NCBI GenBank assembly: GCA_026874595.1
Contig: CM049314.1
Location: forward strand, 13,012,729-13,076,728
Origin: Sipunculus nudus
Lineage: Eukaryota; Annelida; Sipuncula; Golfingiida; Sipunculidae
Direction: 5' to 3'
DNA: 64,000 nt
The translations under genes and the position numbers were made by a program. This document shows, piece by piece, positions 1 to 10,221 of this stretch. The notes under the pieces are model-generated. The model was not told the origin of the DNA, made no database searches, and saw only the letters and a program-made list of their open reading frames with translations. Position 1 is the first letter of the stretch. Each line of letters begins with the position of its first letter.

Positions 1-1239
1 ACTATACATTTTTTTATGCACTTTCGTTTAATTATGGTCAGTTTACTGCAGTCAGAATATTTACCCGCTATTTTATGGATTTTCTGAGCGTTCCTCTCGT
101 CGCGTAAGTAGGTCATAGACATGTTGAAACATGCCATTTAAAAAGTCACATGACAATAGTCACATGATTTATTTATGTCCATTCTCACCCGCAGATGGCA
201 GGACACACCCATGAGTGGACACAATGTTGTGACACGCACACAGTGAAAAGTTTGTGGCGTTTGAAAAAAGATCGAGTCCGAGTATATTTGTGCGCGTTCA
301 TGTTCGTTTTTACCGCTAGGTGTCGGGTCGATCGCCGCTGAAGTAAACAAAGACCACGTGCGGACGCATGGGAGATTAGGCTGTTACCATTATCAGTAAA
401 AGCTTTTAAAAGGTTTCGAGGCCAGTAGACCCTGTACGTCCTTCATATCCAGACCATTATTTTGTGTATAGATTATCTTTTAAGTCTGTAATATCTCTTC
501 ATGTACAAAAAACTGATATTGTTTTATTTTATTTTTATTGTATGGTTTTATCTCTCTCACTTACCTTCGCTTTGATCACAAGAATACATAAAATAACTGT
601 TTATACGGCCTCAGTGAAGAGGATTAATATAACTGTAAGCAACTAAATTTAAAAGCAAAATACATGTTAGTAAGCTGTGCTTAGCAGTCTTAAAGTATTC
701 AACCTTACCAAATAATGTTTAGAAAGTGATGACCTAACTTTTACACACCAGATATGTCTATTAATGAAAATCCACCTTTGTGTTTAAATGACATCATCCA
801 TCAGCAACTGCAAATGTTGGCTGTTTTTGCATGTGACCAATATGCTTTTCGGTTATCGGCAGGGCTCATATACTGATAAATGTAAACTGATGTCTCATAT
901 TTTAAAGTAATTATGTTTTTAAGATACTTTGTAAGACAGGATTCTATTTCCCTGGTTAAAATTTGGGTGCAACAGTCGTCTATCCTTTACTATCTAGGTA
1001 TGTACATTTTCAACCTAATGTTTAACTTAAACAGAAATTAATCATTTTAAATTGAGCAAGTACATATTGCCCAGCTCTATTTACCCCAGAATTAAAAAAG
1101 CAAAAACTACAAAGGGATAGAAGGATCTATAGGTAATATCAGGAATGGTAGCATCTGCGACTTTTTGGGGCCTGTCTGCAATAGCGTAAGATGAAGTTCT
1201 AATGCAAACTAAGCTTGTGTTTAAAAAAAAAGACAACAA
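1..1239. other. AT-rich noncoding stretch
   Basis: No open frame here looks like protein; the frames are short and of random composition. I see no tRNA, no repeat structure and no recognisable domain. Confidence 0.5.
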
Positions 1240-2340
1240 TAAAATTTATATCAGGACTCACAGAGTGCTCCAAATCATGAATTTTGCCAATAGACCTTAC
1301 ATATAGGTTGAAGTGACCTCATTTTACATCCAGCTGCCACCATTTGTGTGACGGATAGTGTGTTAAAATAATGATCTCTCACAGACCTTGCAGAATTTAG
1401 GGCACAGTGACATTGTTTCAGGTTTCAAGAACATTTTACAGGAACCTACCTGGATCTTAATCATATTAGAAGTTTCTAGGTCCAACTGTACCCTAAAATG
1501 CAAATCTGTCCTAAAGAGTGCTCAAATCATGTTCTATCACAGTTCTTGCAGAATAAAGGTAACTATGACCTAACTTCAAGTTTCCAAGGAGATTTGCCTA
1601 CGAATTTTTAGGATGTAGAATAAGAAGATTCTAGGTCTAACGGTTACAGCTTGTCCCCATTTTACACACAGACTGCTTCATTTAAAGGTCTCAAAAATAA
1701 AGAAGAAATGCGTACAAAATACAGGTGATGAAACACTGAGATTGATCAATATGCATGCAAAGAAGCATTGTGATCAATGAATTAGTTATTCGGATACAGG
1801 TGCTTTTTATATTTTTTAAATTTATTCTTGGGGTGCTTACAAGCCCCATAGCTAGGGGGTATGGGTAACAAAGACCTTAATTCAAGTTTGTAAGAAGAAT
1901 TTCTGTGGACCTCCTTTGATGTCAAGTTAGAAGATTATAGGTCCTATGGTAAAATTTGTGCCCTGTTAAGGTCGACTGTTTCTTTGAAGATCTTAAACTA
2001 AAACAAAATACATAAAAATGAGAAAAATAGACAAGTGGCACCACCCGTCTATTAGAACTTATGAACACTCCATAATCAATATGCATAAAAAAAAAATTAT
2101 GGTGATTTTTGCATTTGTTATTCAGACACTGGAACTTTTGTATCAAATTTTTAATGATTCTGGGGGAAAGGAAGGAGCCCCATAACTCGGAGGATATGGC
2201 TAACAAAGACCTAATTTCATGATTCCTGGGAAAGTTTTCTAAGACCTCCCTTGATGTCAAGTTAGAAGATTCCAGGTCCAGCGGTAAAAAATTATGCCTG
2301 GTAAACGGACGGGCAGACAAACGGCGGACAAAGAGGGGTC
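1240..2340 (+). repeat. Tandem copies of a ~350-400 bp dispersed repeat
   Basis: Two to three diverged units follow one another. Each carries the succession 'acaagccccata' / 'acaaagacctaa' / 'tcaagttagaagatt' / 'aggtcc', and the block ends in a short (acgg)-like purine/pyrimidine tract near 2305-2330. Clear unit landmarks are 'agaagattctaggtc' near 1624, 'agaagattataggtcc' near 1929 and 'agaagattccaggtcc' near 2264. A reverse-strand copy of the same family lies at 17490-17700. No coding capacity is visible. Confidence 0.75.
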
Positions 2341-4089
2341 GCTTTAGCTCAGGTGAGTTTCAGTCAGTTTAGCTATAAAGGTTAGTGGCGAGATGGGTCG
2401 TTATAGAATTGGGTGTATTTCCATCATATCAGCAATGACTTTGCTAATTGTGCTTATATGTTTAGAATAAAAAAAAGCTTGAGCCTAATGTATTCTTTAT
2501 GGAGGCACATGTAATAACCAACAAGGAGCATTAAAATATCTTCTGCTTTAATGTACAAGCGCCAGAACTGAAGTCATTGACGTACATTTATGCTTGAAAT
2601 GCAAGTATAAACCTTGAAAGAAAACCTTGCTGCTGAAGCCTGATGACGCAATCTATTTTGTCTTAGCTGTGCTTTCCACTGGGTCCCTAAATGACAACTT
2701 ATGACAGGTATTATTAGACCTTGAACGCTCAAACTTTATTTGCAATTGACATACTATGAAAGGTTTCTAGAAACCAAATTATCACTACAACCTATGAATC
2801 TGACCACAGGTTGAATCAGTAACTTTAGGAACTCAGAAGTGAGGGACCTAAATATTTACGTTTTCAAAGTCAGTCCTGTTTAAGTTAAGGTGTGATATAT
2901 TGCCATTGAATGGCTTACTACCTTGAAGAACACGTCAGTAGAATTAAGGTTTTACCCATAAATGCTTTCACCCGCTGACAATTACCAGCTATCACTTTTA
3001 AACTATGAAAGAACCAACCAATCATTTTTGGTGAATAATCACATAATGGCCATAAGCGTTGATTCAACCTCAGCTGAGCATAATTTTTAAAATATACTTT
3101 GATAGCATATGTTTTATAATATCCACAAATCACACTGAAGATATATGTTCATACCACCAAGGACTATAGACCCAATGCCAACTATAAATCCTAAACGTAA
3201 TTATGGTATAAGAAGGCTTGCTCTGGATTATCTTTGTTTTGTAATTTTCTATTGCAGACCAGTTGGGTTTACATAAATTTCAAACTCAAATACACTTTTT
3301 ATTGGTATTTCTTTGTTTGATTTTCAAAGTTTTCTCGGTGAATGGTGAAAATAGTTTCAATAAAGCTTATCCCATAAGTCGAGACAAATACTTCTCACAG
3401 GAATGGATAAAAGTAAGATATATTCGAACAGACTTTTTGTAATAATTAATATCGCCAGCGAGTTATATTTAATGATTTATTTTCAATATAGATCAAATTA
3501 TCTTGGATATCCCACACTCCAAATCCGGTTCGAATTAAACTGGAACAAGAATTGTTGCACATTGACGCCCTGTAGGTTTTCAGCGATGGGTGATCATCCA
3601 TCCCGTCCAGTTAACATAAGCACGCTGGATATTGACGGAGGTGAACGTATTTCCGAGCAAAAACTTGTCTCCGTCAACCGGATGTTATCCTGAAAAATAG
3701 TCCTGATGCTGGCGCAGGTACTTTTCATTTGGTTATCAAAATATAAATGTAATCATATAGCAGAACTTTTTGTTATCGTCTTACGCTTTCTGTCATTTTC
3801 TTTTTTTTTTTATATATTCTTAAGTTTGATTAACTATTGAATTATTTTAAGAAAGTCATCATATATTTATTCACCTTTCCGAACTGTATTTTCATTTGCA
3901 CAAAACAAAGACGATAAAAATACCCATAGTTTAATAAAGGTGATCTCACATCGTGACTAAGAGAACAGTTGCCATTCAAGGTTGACCTGGAATTAATTTG
4001 TCGATATGATTTTTCAAAGTGGGTAGATGTGACATGATTTAAATCATTTTGTGTCCACTTGTCATGGTAATTTTACGTCTCTTGTATCG

Positions 4090-4133
<44 letters not shown>

Positions 4134-5705
4134 CTGTAAAATATTCTATGTAAATATCATATATAATATACAGAATGAACTCTATTATGTGTATACATGT
4201 ATATGAAAATTAAATTCTGATTGCATTTAAATTATGCTTAAGTTTATATTCTTAAGTATGCCATCTATAACTGGTAACTAAGCCTGTTCGACTATAAAAA
4301 AAATGTGTAAATGAGTCGCATATTCTCAAAGGCGAATTCATTATTTTTCGTTGTTATTTTTGCTAAGCCTCTTGAATATTTCGAATAAAATACTCGTAAA
4401 AATTGTCGAAAGATGTTATATATAACAAGTATTTTCGGTGAAATAAAATTATAATTTGGTACTTTCCATTGATTTGTAATTGGATTTTACTTCTTCCTTT
4501 TTAGCCATTAGAGAGACGCAGACAGACAAAGACTGAGGGAGACACGTGTCAAGATTCCAGAGGTTGGCGTGCCTGATAAAGTAAAAGTACCTTCAGCTTT
4601 AATTTTATTTGTGTACCTTCAGCTTTAAGTTTATCTGTGGTATAAGACTATTTAATCTTTCTTTGTAAGAGCAAAGAAATTAAAATACGTGGTACCTGTA
4701 TCCTCTCTGTACATCCAGGTCAAATTAGACCAGCCGTTCTTTATTTGTTCTTCAGGTGAATAGTAATAGGGAAATCCCAGGTAAACCTTACATTTAATAC
4801 AATAATAACTTGTGATGACTGATCACATACATTCATGCCTTTTTTAGGTTAATGCAAACCCGTACAAATGAGTTTGTACTTTGAGTTCAGAAAATATAAA
4901 GGATTGTTCCCATTTCGGCGATTTTCACACCGATTTACAGTGATGTTATCATGGCTAATTCGGTTGTCGAAGGAGAAAATCTACTTGGATATCTGTACGA
5001 TTTGCCAAGTCCCATAAATAACTCAAGAGGTTCAGTTCTTTGCCATGAACATCAATATATATAGGTGACAGCGTTGTTATATATCATTCTGCATATTGTC
5101 CACCTAAGAAATTTTGCAAGAAGCTTCACTGTTGGAGGAAAGAAGTCTGATGCTTGCTGAGGCGAACCTCGATCTGATAACGCAACAGAGTTGTGAAAAA
5201 ACCTGCGTTATATCGAGCAGTGATAAACGACTCGCGGCAAAACTTAGACTAGAGTTTAACTTTCCCCAGACTTAGATTAGGATTCGATTATCTTGGCTGA
5301 ATCATGCTGAATTGACACGAAAAATCACTTCTTCCCTTTAAAATAAATTTGTTCCCGCCAAAATATTTCCCTGAAATCATTTACTTGCTCCCGTAAATGA
5401 GTGTTGAAAAGAGTGGACCGGGCGCGATCACAGATGTCAACATTAACACAGCGCGTGCATCGTACGGGCAACATCGTCCGTGTAATTAAAGAGATTCCTT
5501 GACTGATTTGACCAAAAATGCAATACATGTTCCCGCTTGCTGAAACATCGGGTGTTGCAGGTCACAATCGGACCTCAGGTCAAGCGGCCTTGTTATGATA
5601 AAGAGACACACGTGGACTATGGTCACCAACATGCAGAACAATAACAAGCTGTTAAACAGAATTATACAAGGTATTGAGACGGTATGATTTGATGGTTTTG
5701 CTTGG
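2341..5705. other. Noncoding stretch with one (TA)n array
   Basis: AT-rich sequence without a recognisable gene. It holds a (TA)n microsatellite at 4094-4130. A slightly GC-richer patch at 3560-3720 has an open frame of about 35 codons ending at 3693, but nothing in it is recognisable. Confidence 0.45.
4094..4130. repeat. (TA)n microsatellite
   Basis: Uninterrupted alternating T and A. Confidence 0.95.
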
Positions 5706-5885
5706 AAACTTACCTTTTCCTCCGAAAGTAGTTTCGGTAGTGGACGTCTTGTTCCAGGAATGCATGGTGCTTAACGTTTTACCTCTGGGTTTTCCCCGAC
5801 ACGGTAAAATTAGGTCGTTGCCAGGGCGACCCCTGACGTTTGTTACCCTTTGGGACTTACCGCCATATTCACTTTCCACGGGTAG
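5706..5885 (-). repeat. DIRS right inverted terminal repeat
   Basis: The segment at 5752-5880 is the reverse complement of 10081-10195: both carry 'gtgaatatggcgg', 'caacgacctaattttaccg' and 'gtcggggaaa' in the same order when one is inverted. The outermost part, 5706-5765, is instead complementary to 5939-5998 in the ICR, so this arm can pair with the ICR. Confidence 0.8.
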
Positions 5886-5937
5886 AGCCCAAAAGAAAAG
5901 GGGGCCCCATGCAGCCAACAGGGGAAGGGAAAATGAT

Positions 5938-6047
5938 GAATGCATTCCTTGAACAAGACGTCCACTACCGAAACTACTTTTCGGAGGAAAAGGTAAGTTT
6001 CAATACGTGGACCTACATTCTTCCAGGAATGCATGTTGCTTAAGCAC
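5938..6047 (-). repeat. DIRS internal complementary region (ICR)
   Basis: Plus-strand 5939-5992 is the inverse of the right outer end (shared 'gacgtccactaccgaaacta', then 'cggaggaaaagg'). Plus-strand 5993-6045 is the inverse of the left outer end near 10170-10221 (shared 'aagtttcaatacgtgg', 'acctacatt', 'ccaggaatgcat'). The two half-sites abut at about 5992, as expected for the ICR that templates circular DIRS intermediates (known for the family). Confidence 0.75.
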
Positions 6048-6101
6048 AGACTTAACAAAAACAGGGTGGGACTACTGCGTAAAAGAACCGACAGCAGAGC
6101 C

Positions 6102-6262
6102 CTAGACAACGCGACCGGCAGCCACAACACCCCCGGAAGACGAGAGTGACTGAAGCAGAGGCGCGAGATCGCGTAGATAAAACGAAGCGAAGGTGTTAGA
6201 CGATTGCCACACCCTCCAGTCAAGAAGTACGGACAGAGCGCCACCTGACGCAGCAGAAAGAA
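6102..6262 (-). pseudogene. Tyrosine recombinase C-terminus of the DIRS element
   Basis: The minus-strand frame ending with TAG at 6102-6104 encodes a recombinase tail with the motif NTFASFYLRD. The tyrosine in 'FYLRD' corresponds to the catalytic nucleophile of DIRS recombinases, which integrate the circular DNA intermediate without a DDE integrase (family knowledge). Only about 50 residues remain. The upstream catalytic arginine region is largely absent, although a motif TIARWI, typical of an earlier recombinase segment, sits in the adjoining frame at 6265-6290. It lies directly 5' of the ICR, as recombinase genes do in this family. It is a fragment and cannot be active. Confidence 0.7.
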
Positions 6263-6264
6263 GA

Positions 6265-6493
6265 CCCCTGAAATCCATCTAGCGATGGTGATGGGAGTGA
6301 TAACCTTCTTGTTTAGAAGTGTCAGATCTATGATCTGAAGCCATTTGCCTTTTGATGTCTTTACGAGGAACAGATGTGAGTAGAACCCCGGGTACTGGGG
6401 TTCTTTTATCTGAATGGCCTGCTTTTTGAACCCTTGTACGATCGTGCGTAAATGAAGCGAGCGATTGTACGTGAAGTCGGCCCAGGCTGCATG
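6265..6493 (-). pseudogene. N-terminal reverse transcriptase fragment of the DIRS element
   Basis: The minus-strand frame starting near 6493 reads as the beginning of a DIRS-type reverse transcriptase: an 'IVQGF' segment, then 'GFYSHLFLV', a lysine/glycine-rich turn and 'IIDLTLLNKK'. These correspond to the conserved GFYS-LFLV ... G-W---IDL--LN blocks that open RT domains of DIRS and Ty3-like elements. After the LN motif the frame runs on into TIARWI, a recombinase-like motif. The RT palm (including the DD motif), RNase H and most of the recombinase are therefore missing, apparently by one internal deletion. The frame continues without a stop across the join. Confidence 0.7.
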
Positions 6494-6617
6494 AAAGAGC
6501 TGAGATGACCGCCCACTGGGCTGGCGTCATTCCTTAGTTCTACGCGAACTACGGCCACTGGAGGAGGGCCAACAGGAACGAGCGAATCTAGGGCCGCGGG
6601 GCAGAAAGGGCTGGTTG

Positions 6618-7157
6618 TCCTACCTGTTAGACTCTGGAGGAAACACGGACCTAGGTCTCTTCGGCGGCCCGATTAACGCTTGTTCAGACGGACGCTTGAT
6701 GAGAGGACGACGATCCGGGAATTTCTCTGGGATAAGTTTCTTGCCTGACTGTAAGCGCGTTGTCTTTGAGGAATGTTCCGCTCGAGCTAGGGCTCGATGA
6801 TAAGCTTCCTTTAACTTTCCCCCGAAGAGGGTTGTGCCCGTAAACGGTAGTGCGTAGAGCTCTAGTAGCCCCGTCGGAAGTAAGCGCAGCAGAGCTAACT
6901 TAAAATGCTTGAGTACTGCGTGTCTACGCAAAAGAATCGCGTTTTCCGTGATTCGCCAGACCGCGAGATTAATATCATAAACGACCCCTGCCGTTTCTCT
7001 ACCGAACGACACCAAATCCGCTATAGAGACGTCTGAGGTTACGATGGTTTGATTAACGAAGGGAAGGCCGGCGTTAAATGGTTGATCGGGGAAGTTCCCC
7101 GACGGAAGGTCCGACGACCCCGGCGGAACTCTGTCTAGGTAGGCCGGATAGGCCTAG
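6618..7157 (-). pseudogene. DIRS gag-like ORF, C-terminal part
   Basis: A minus-strand frame is open from a TAG near 7158 to a stop at 6617-6619, about 178 codons. Visible motifs are a proline/glycine linker 'RVPPGSSDLPSGNFP', an 'AILLRRHAVLKHF' segment, 'ALPFTGTTLFGGKLKEA' and a basic tail rich in K, R and P. The '(L)-LPF-G--LFG--L-E' pattern is typical of the first ORF (gag-like structural protein) of DIRS/Ngaro elements, which precedes RT as here. No ATG decides a start: the frame is entered from upstream. It is probably the 3' end of the gag copy at 7290-7915, separated from it by about 130 bp containing stops. Confidence 0.55.
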
Positions 7158-7289
7158 TCTTCTCTCCCCCGCTTCGACCCCAACTGTATGGTGACGAGGA
7201 GCGCGATCCGGGTGCACCCTTGGGGTGAAGGTTCAACTGACCCTCCGGATCTCGACCCTGAAGGGTCTACTAAGTTGTAAAACTTACCT

Positions 7290-7915
7290 GTCCTGTCCAC
7301 TTTTTCCGTGATCTCCGAAGACGCCTGTCAGTCTGCATTTGGTTGAGGACCGTCTTAAGTCTCCGCAGCCCGGGGTTCCGAATCCTTCAGCTGGCTAGGA
7401 GGTGGAGTAGCAAAGCTTAGCTCCGTCCACATTGAACAAACCGTCTGTTTGAATAGATCTACAAGTTCCAGACCCGACTGACGAACTAAAGTTGCCGACG
7501 GAGAGTCTAACCGGGTAGACACGGAGGGCTGTGTGAAAACTACTGGCGCTAATTGTGGCAAAGTATGAGGGGAACTGACAACGTCCGAGACTTGGGCCAG
7601 CGACAGAGGTACCGCAACCAAGACCGTAGACCCGACGGTGGAATTAGGGGGGCCACGGAAAGAACTGACCGGAGTCGTCCGCACGTTTGCGTTTTGAACT
7701 GCGGGTCTCTCCCCCCCCCCCCCCTCCCTACCTTTCCTGGCTGCATGAGGAAGATTTCTTGCGCCTGTCTTGGCGGAAACTTTAGAAGAGAGCCAGGGCT
7801 TGTAATGGGACTCAAATTTCTCGACACTTTTGTGTCCAAGGACAAACAAAAAAGCGCAGAAAGCGGAAGCTCGAGGGCACTAGGCTGAGTTAGATAAACC
7901 AGGAGGAAAAAAGGC
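7290..7915 (-). pseudogene. DIRS gag-like ORF, second copy (N-terminal and middle part)
   Basis: The minus-strand frame from about 7890 to 7355 includes a cysteine-containing start, an 'AKTGARN' segment, a glycine run encoded by a poly-C/G tract at 7711-7724, a serine/threonine/proline-rich low-complexity middle and a conserved module 'LAPVV...LVDLFKQT...WTELS'. The same modules recur at 8300-8870, so this is one half of a duplication. The module ends in a sequence followed by CAG|GTAAGT on the minus strand at 7285-7290, a consensus splice donor in both copies. Function beyond a structural gag-like role is not inferable. Confidence 0.5.
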
Positions 7916-7998
7916 GTGCACGTCCCATGTAGGGTTCCTCCACACAGACGGATTGTGGGTGCTCCGTATGTTGTCCTGAATGGAGCTCTAGAGAGCTA

Positions 7999-8270
7999 TG
8001 TGACTGACCTGGAGCTTCGTGGCTCTTCTGATGAGAGTCCGTGAACTCTTACAGCTAAACTAAAAGCTCTGTCCGCTGCTTCCACTCCCGAACCAGAGCG
8101 ATGCGTGAGGGACACTGGTGGAAGTTTCCCGGCGGAGGGTCCGAAGGCCCCGGAGGAACTCTGCCTTGATATGTCTATAAGTGACTGACCTTTAGCTACG
8201 TGACTCTTCTGAAGAGAGTCCGTGAACTCTAACGGTGGAATAAATAGCTCTGTCAACAGCGTCGACCCCA
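7999..8270. repeat. ~182-bp tandem duplication inside the DIRS gag region
   Basis: The stretch beginning 'gtgactgacctggagct' at 7999 recurs as 'gtgactgacctttagct' near 8181. Both copies run through 'gagagtccgtgaactct' to the 'agctctgtc' segment. Confidence 0.7.
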
Positions 8271-8299
8271 GCTGTGAGGCGACGAGTGGCTTGAAGAGT

Positions 8300-8870
8300 C
8301 TAATAATTGTAAAACTTACCTGTCCTATTCCCTCCTTCCGCGTTCTCCGAGGACGAAAAGAAGCATGCGTTCGAATGAGGATTGACGTAATTCTCCGCTG
8401 CACGGAGTTCCGAATTCTTTTGCCACCTTGAGAGTTGGGTTGAAGAGCTGAGCTCAGTCCACTCCAAACAAGCAGTCTGTTTAAATAACTCTACTAGTTT
8501 CGGATCCGCCTGCCAATCTAAAGTTACGAACAGAGGTACTGGCCGGGCTGACACGGATGGTTGAGTAGCAATCACTACTGGCGCTAATTGCAGCATATTA
8601 TGAGTGGGATTGATAGTGTCTGAGGCGGGTGCCCGTGACGGAGGCCCCGTAACCGAGACAGAAGACATGGTCAAAGGACTAGGGGAAGGTACGGAAGAAT
8701 CTGATAGTTTCATAGAGTCATCCGCACGTTTGGTTTTGTATTCGTCGACAACTACTTGCCCCCCCCCCCACCCCGGCTGCGCAAGGACGATTTCTCGCCT
8801 GTTTTGGCGGGAACTTTTGAAGGGGAAGAGGGCTTGTATAGCCCTGCTTGGGCTTTGGTAATGTGTTTAC
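8300..8870 (-). pseudogene. DIRS gag-like ORF, first copy
   Basis: This is a paralogue of 7290-7915 on the same strand. It has an 'AKTGEK'-like segment, a glycine run encoded at 8759-8769, a Ser/Pro-rich stretch, 'LAPVV', then 'LVELFKQTACLEWTELS' and the donor-like CAG|GTAAGT at 8308-8313. A second out-of-phase frame overlaps it. The C/G homopolymer sits at the junction of two frames, so a slippage frameshift is likely. Its N-terminal part is broken at about 8870; the missing start resembles 9780-9895, which suggests an insertion or rearrangement between them. Confidence 0.5.
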
Positions 8871-9779
8871 TATTAAAAGGCTTAAGTAAAACGTGATTCC
8901 ATGTAGACTTAACTTGTCACTAAGGCCCATTAATTTCCGTATGGTGAATCCTTGATATTTGCATATTAAGGCGTCACCAGGTTACATGATGACCTGACGA
9001 ACACACCGTATTTGTATAAAGGACCATCACGCCTATGAGAACGCCAACAGCAGTCCCCCAGCTCGACCCGCATGGTAACATTCGCACTGAATTCATGTAA
9101 TCAGGTAGCCCACACATGGACCTTCGTGTTCTCTGATATATCTCTGATGAACGAATTTAACGGCCCATGACCCAAATGTAAGAGCATATTGTATACACGA
9201 CCGCAACAATTTTGTCCCGGCAGGTCCTCTAGAAATTCGCTCCGACGCGATAATAAGAGCAGCTGGCAGCATATGTCTGAACCCGTATATGAACTGTCAA
9301 ATTGTGACTCGCGAATAGAAATTGTTTCAGTCAGCCGGTACATTTGACTGCGTTCATTGCGTGTACCCCTAAATCTCTCGCGCTGATTTTCTGAGTCAGA
9401 GATTGTTAGGCCTACTTTAGGAGCGATGGTCCGATAAAAGTTAACACTGAGGCTGAGGGTTAAAGGGTTTTTAAAGTCTCGCTGTACTCAACGTAAGTGA
9501 CGGCCTAAAATTATGAGCAGCTGTGATTTAACATAACATGCCAAGAGATTCAACTAACATCTGGTGTAAATGCAATAATTACTCTCATTAGAACACAAAT
9601 ATGTCATGCCATCTAAAACTTTATTCACTTGTGATTACAAGAGCGCTTATCATGAGTTGCCGCCAGATGACGGTACCGATACTAAGTACGATACCACGCG
9701 GGGACGTCTGATAACTCTGTCAGAAGCAACAATTAAGTTATAATTCCATCATGGACCAGGCCAGTATAGGACTTGTAGA
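8870..9779. other. Unassigned segment inside the DIRS element
   Basis: About 0.9 kb separates two pieces of gag. Its base composition is closer to the flanking genome than to the element. I see no coding motif, terminal repeat or tRNA in it. It may be an insertion. Confidence 0.35.
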
Positions 9780-9895
9780 GAGAATCATACATTCTTCACG
9801 CTTTCTTGACCCAAGCAAGACAAAAGGCGCAGGGAGCGGAGGCTCCCATGCCCTCGGCCGAGTCGGTTAACAAGGGAACACAAGGTGTGCGCGTC
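9780..9895 (-). pseudogene. Relic of the DIRS gag start
   Basis: Plus-strand 'ggcgcagggagcggaggctc' resembles 'agcgcagaaagcggaagctc' at 7853-7872, and similarity continues into 'gtgcgcgtccc' / 'gtgcacgtccc'. On the minus strand it gives a short peptide beginning MGASAPCAFC and then a stop. It is therefore the same gag N-terminus that begins the copy at 7290-7915, truncated. Confidence 0.45.
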
Positions 9896-10084
9896 CCGGG
9901 CCGCTACTAGGCTGGTACACCTCATGCCTGAAAGGCCACGCTTTGGTGAAGCCATAACGGAGAATCAACTAATTCCAATCGATAACTACAAGGAGGGGAC
10001 CGTGCCGGGTACTTACCCTTGAGGCCTGGCTTTGACTGAAAAGACAGTGGCCAGCACGTCCGATCTCGAAGAGCGACACGTGAA

Positions 10085-10221
10085 AAGTGAATATGGCGGA
10101 TAGTCCGAAGGGTAACTATATAATGGCAACGACCTAATTTTACCGTGTCGGGGAAACCTAGGGGTAGAAAGTTAAGCACTATGCATTCCTGGAACAATGT
10201 AGGTCCACGTATTGAAACTTT
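10085..10221 (-). repeat. DIRS left inverted terminal repeat
   Basis: Reverse complement of 5752-5880 in its inner part. The outer part (10183-10221, 'gtaggtccacgtattgaaac') is complementary to the ICR half-site at 5993-6045. Confidence 0.8.

Larger units (their letters stand above)
5706..10221 (-). mobile_element. DIRS-family tyrosine-recombinase retroelement, internally deleted
   Basis: Read on the minus strand the element runs from a left terminal repeat (10085-10221) through gag-like coding, the first part of a reverse transcriptase and the end of a tyrosine recombinase, to an internal complementary region (5938-6047) and a right terminal repeat (5706-5885). The two terminal repeats are inverted relative to each other. 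The ICR is complementary to both outer ends laid side by side, which is the diagnostic DIRS-1 architecture (established knowledge). The element is clearly GC-richer than its surroundings. At about 4.5 kb it is close to the family's length, but only because gag is duplicated and about 0.9 kb of unassigned DNA (8870-9780) lies inside, while most of RT, RNase H and recombinase is missing. It is very likely non-autonomous. The ends are inferred from the ICR junction, where both termini share 'aagttt'. Confidence 0.8.

Noticed and set aside
3403-3693. 96-codon plus-strand frame
   Set aside because: The last third is better composed than its surroundings, but no motif or splice signals support a gene.
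5843-6244. 133-codon minus-strand frame with hydrophobic stretches
   Set aside because: It is out of frame with the recognisable recombinase tail NTFASFYLRD and crosses the ICR; it is a shadow frame.
7553-7888. 111-codon plus-strand frame
   Set aside because: Antisense shadow of the DIRS gag copy.
7996-8403. 135-codon minus-strand frame
   Set aside because: It runs out of phase through the gag copy and the 182-bp tandem; the gag-like motifs lie in the other frame.
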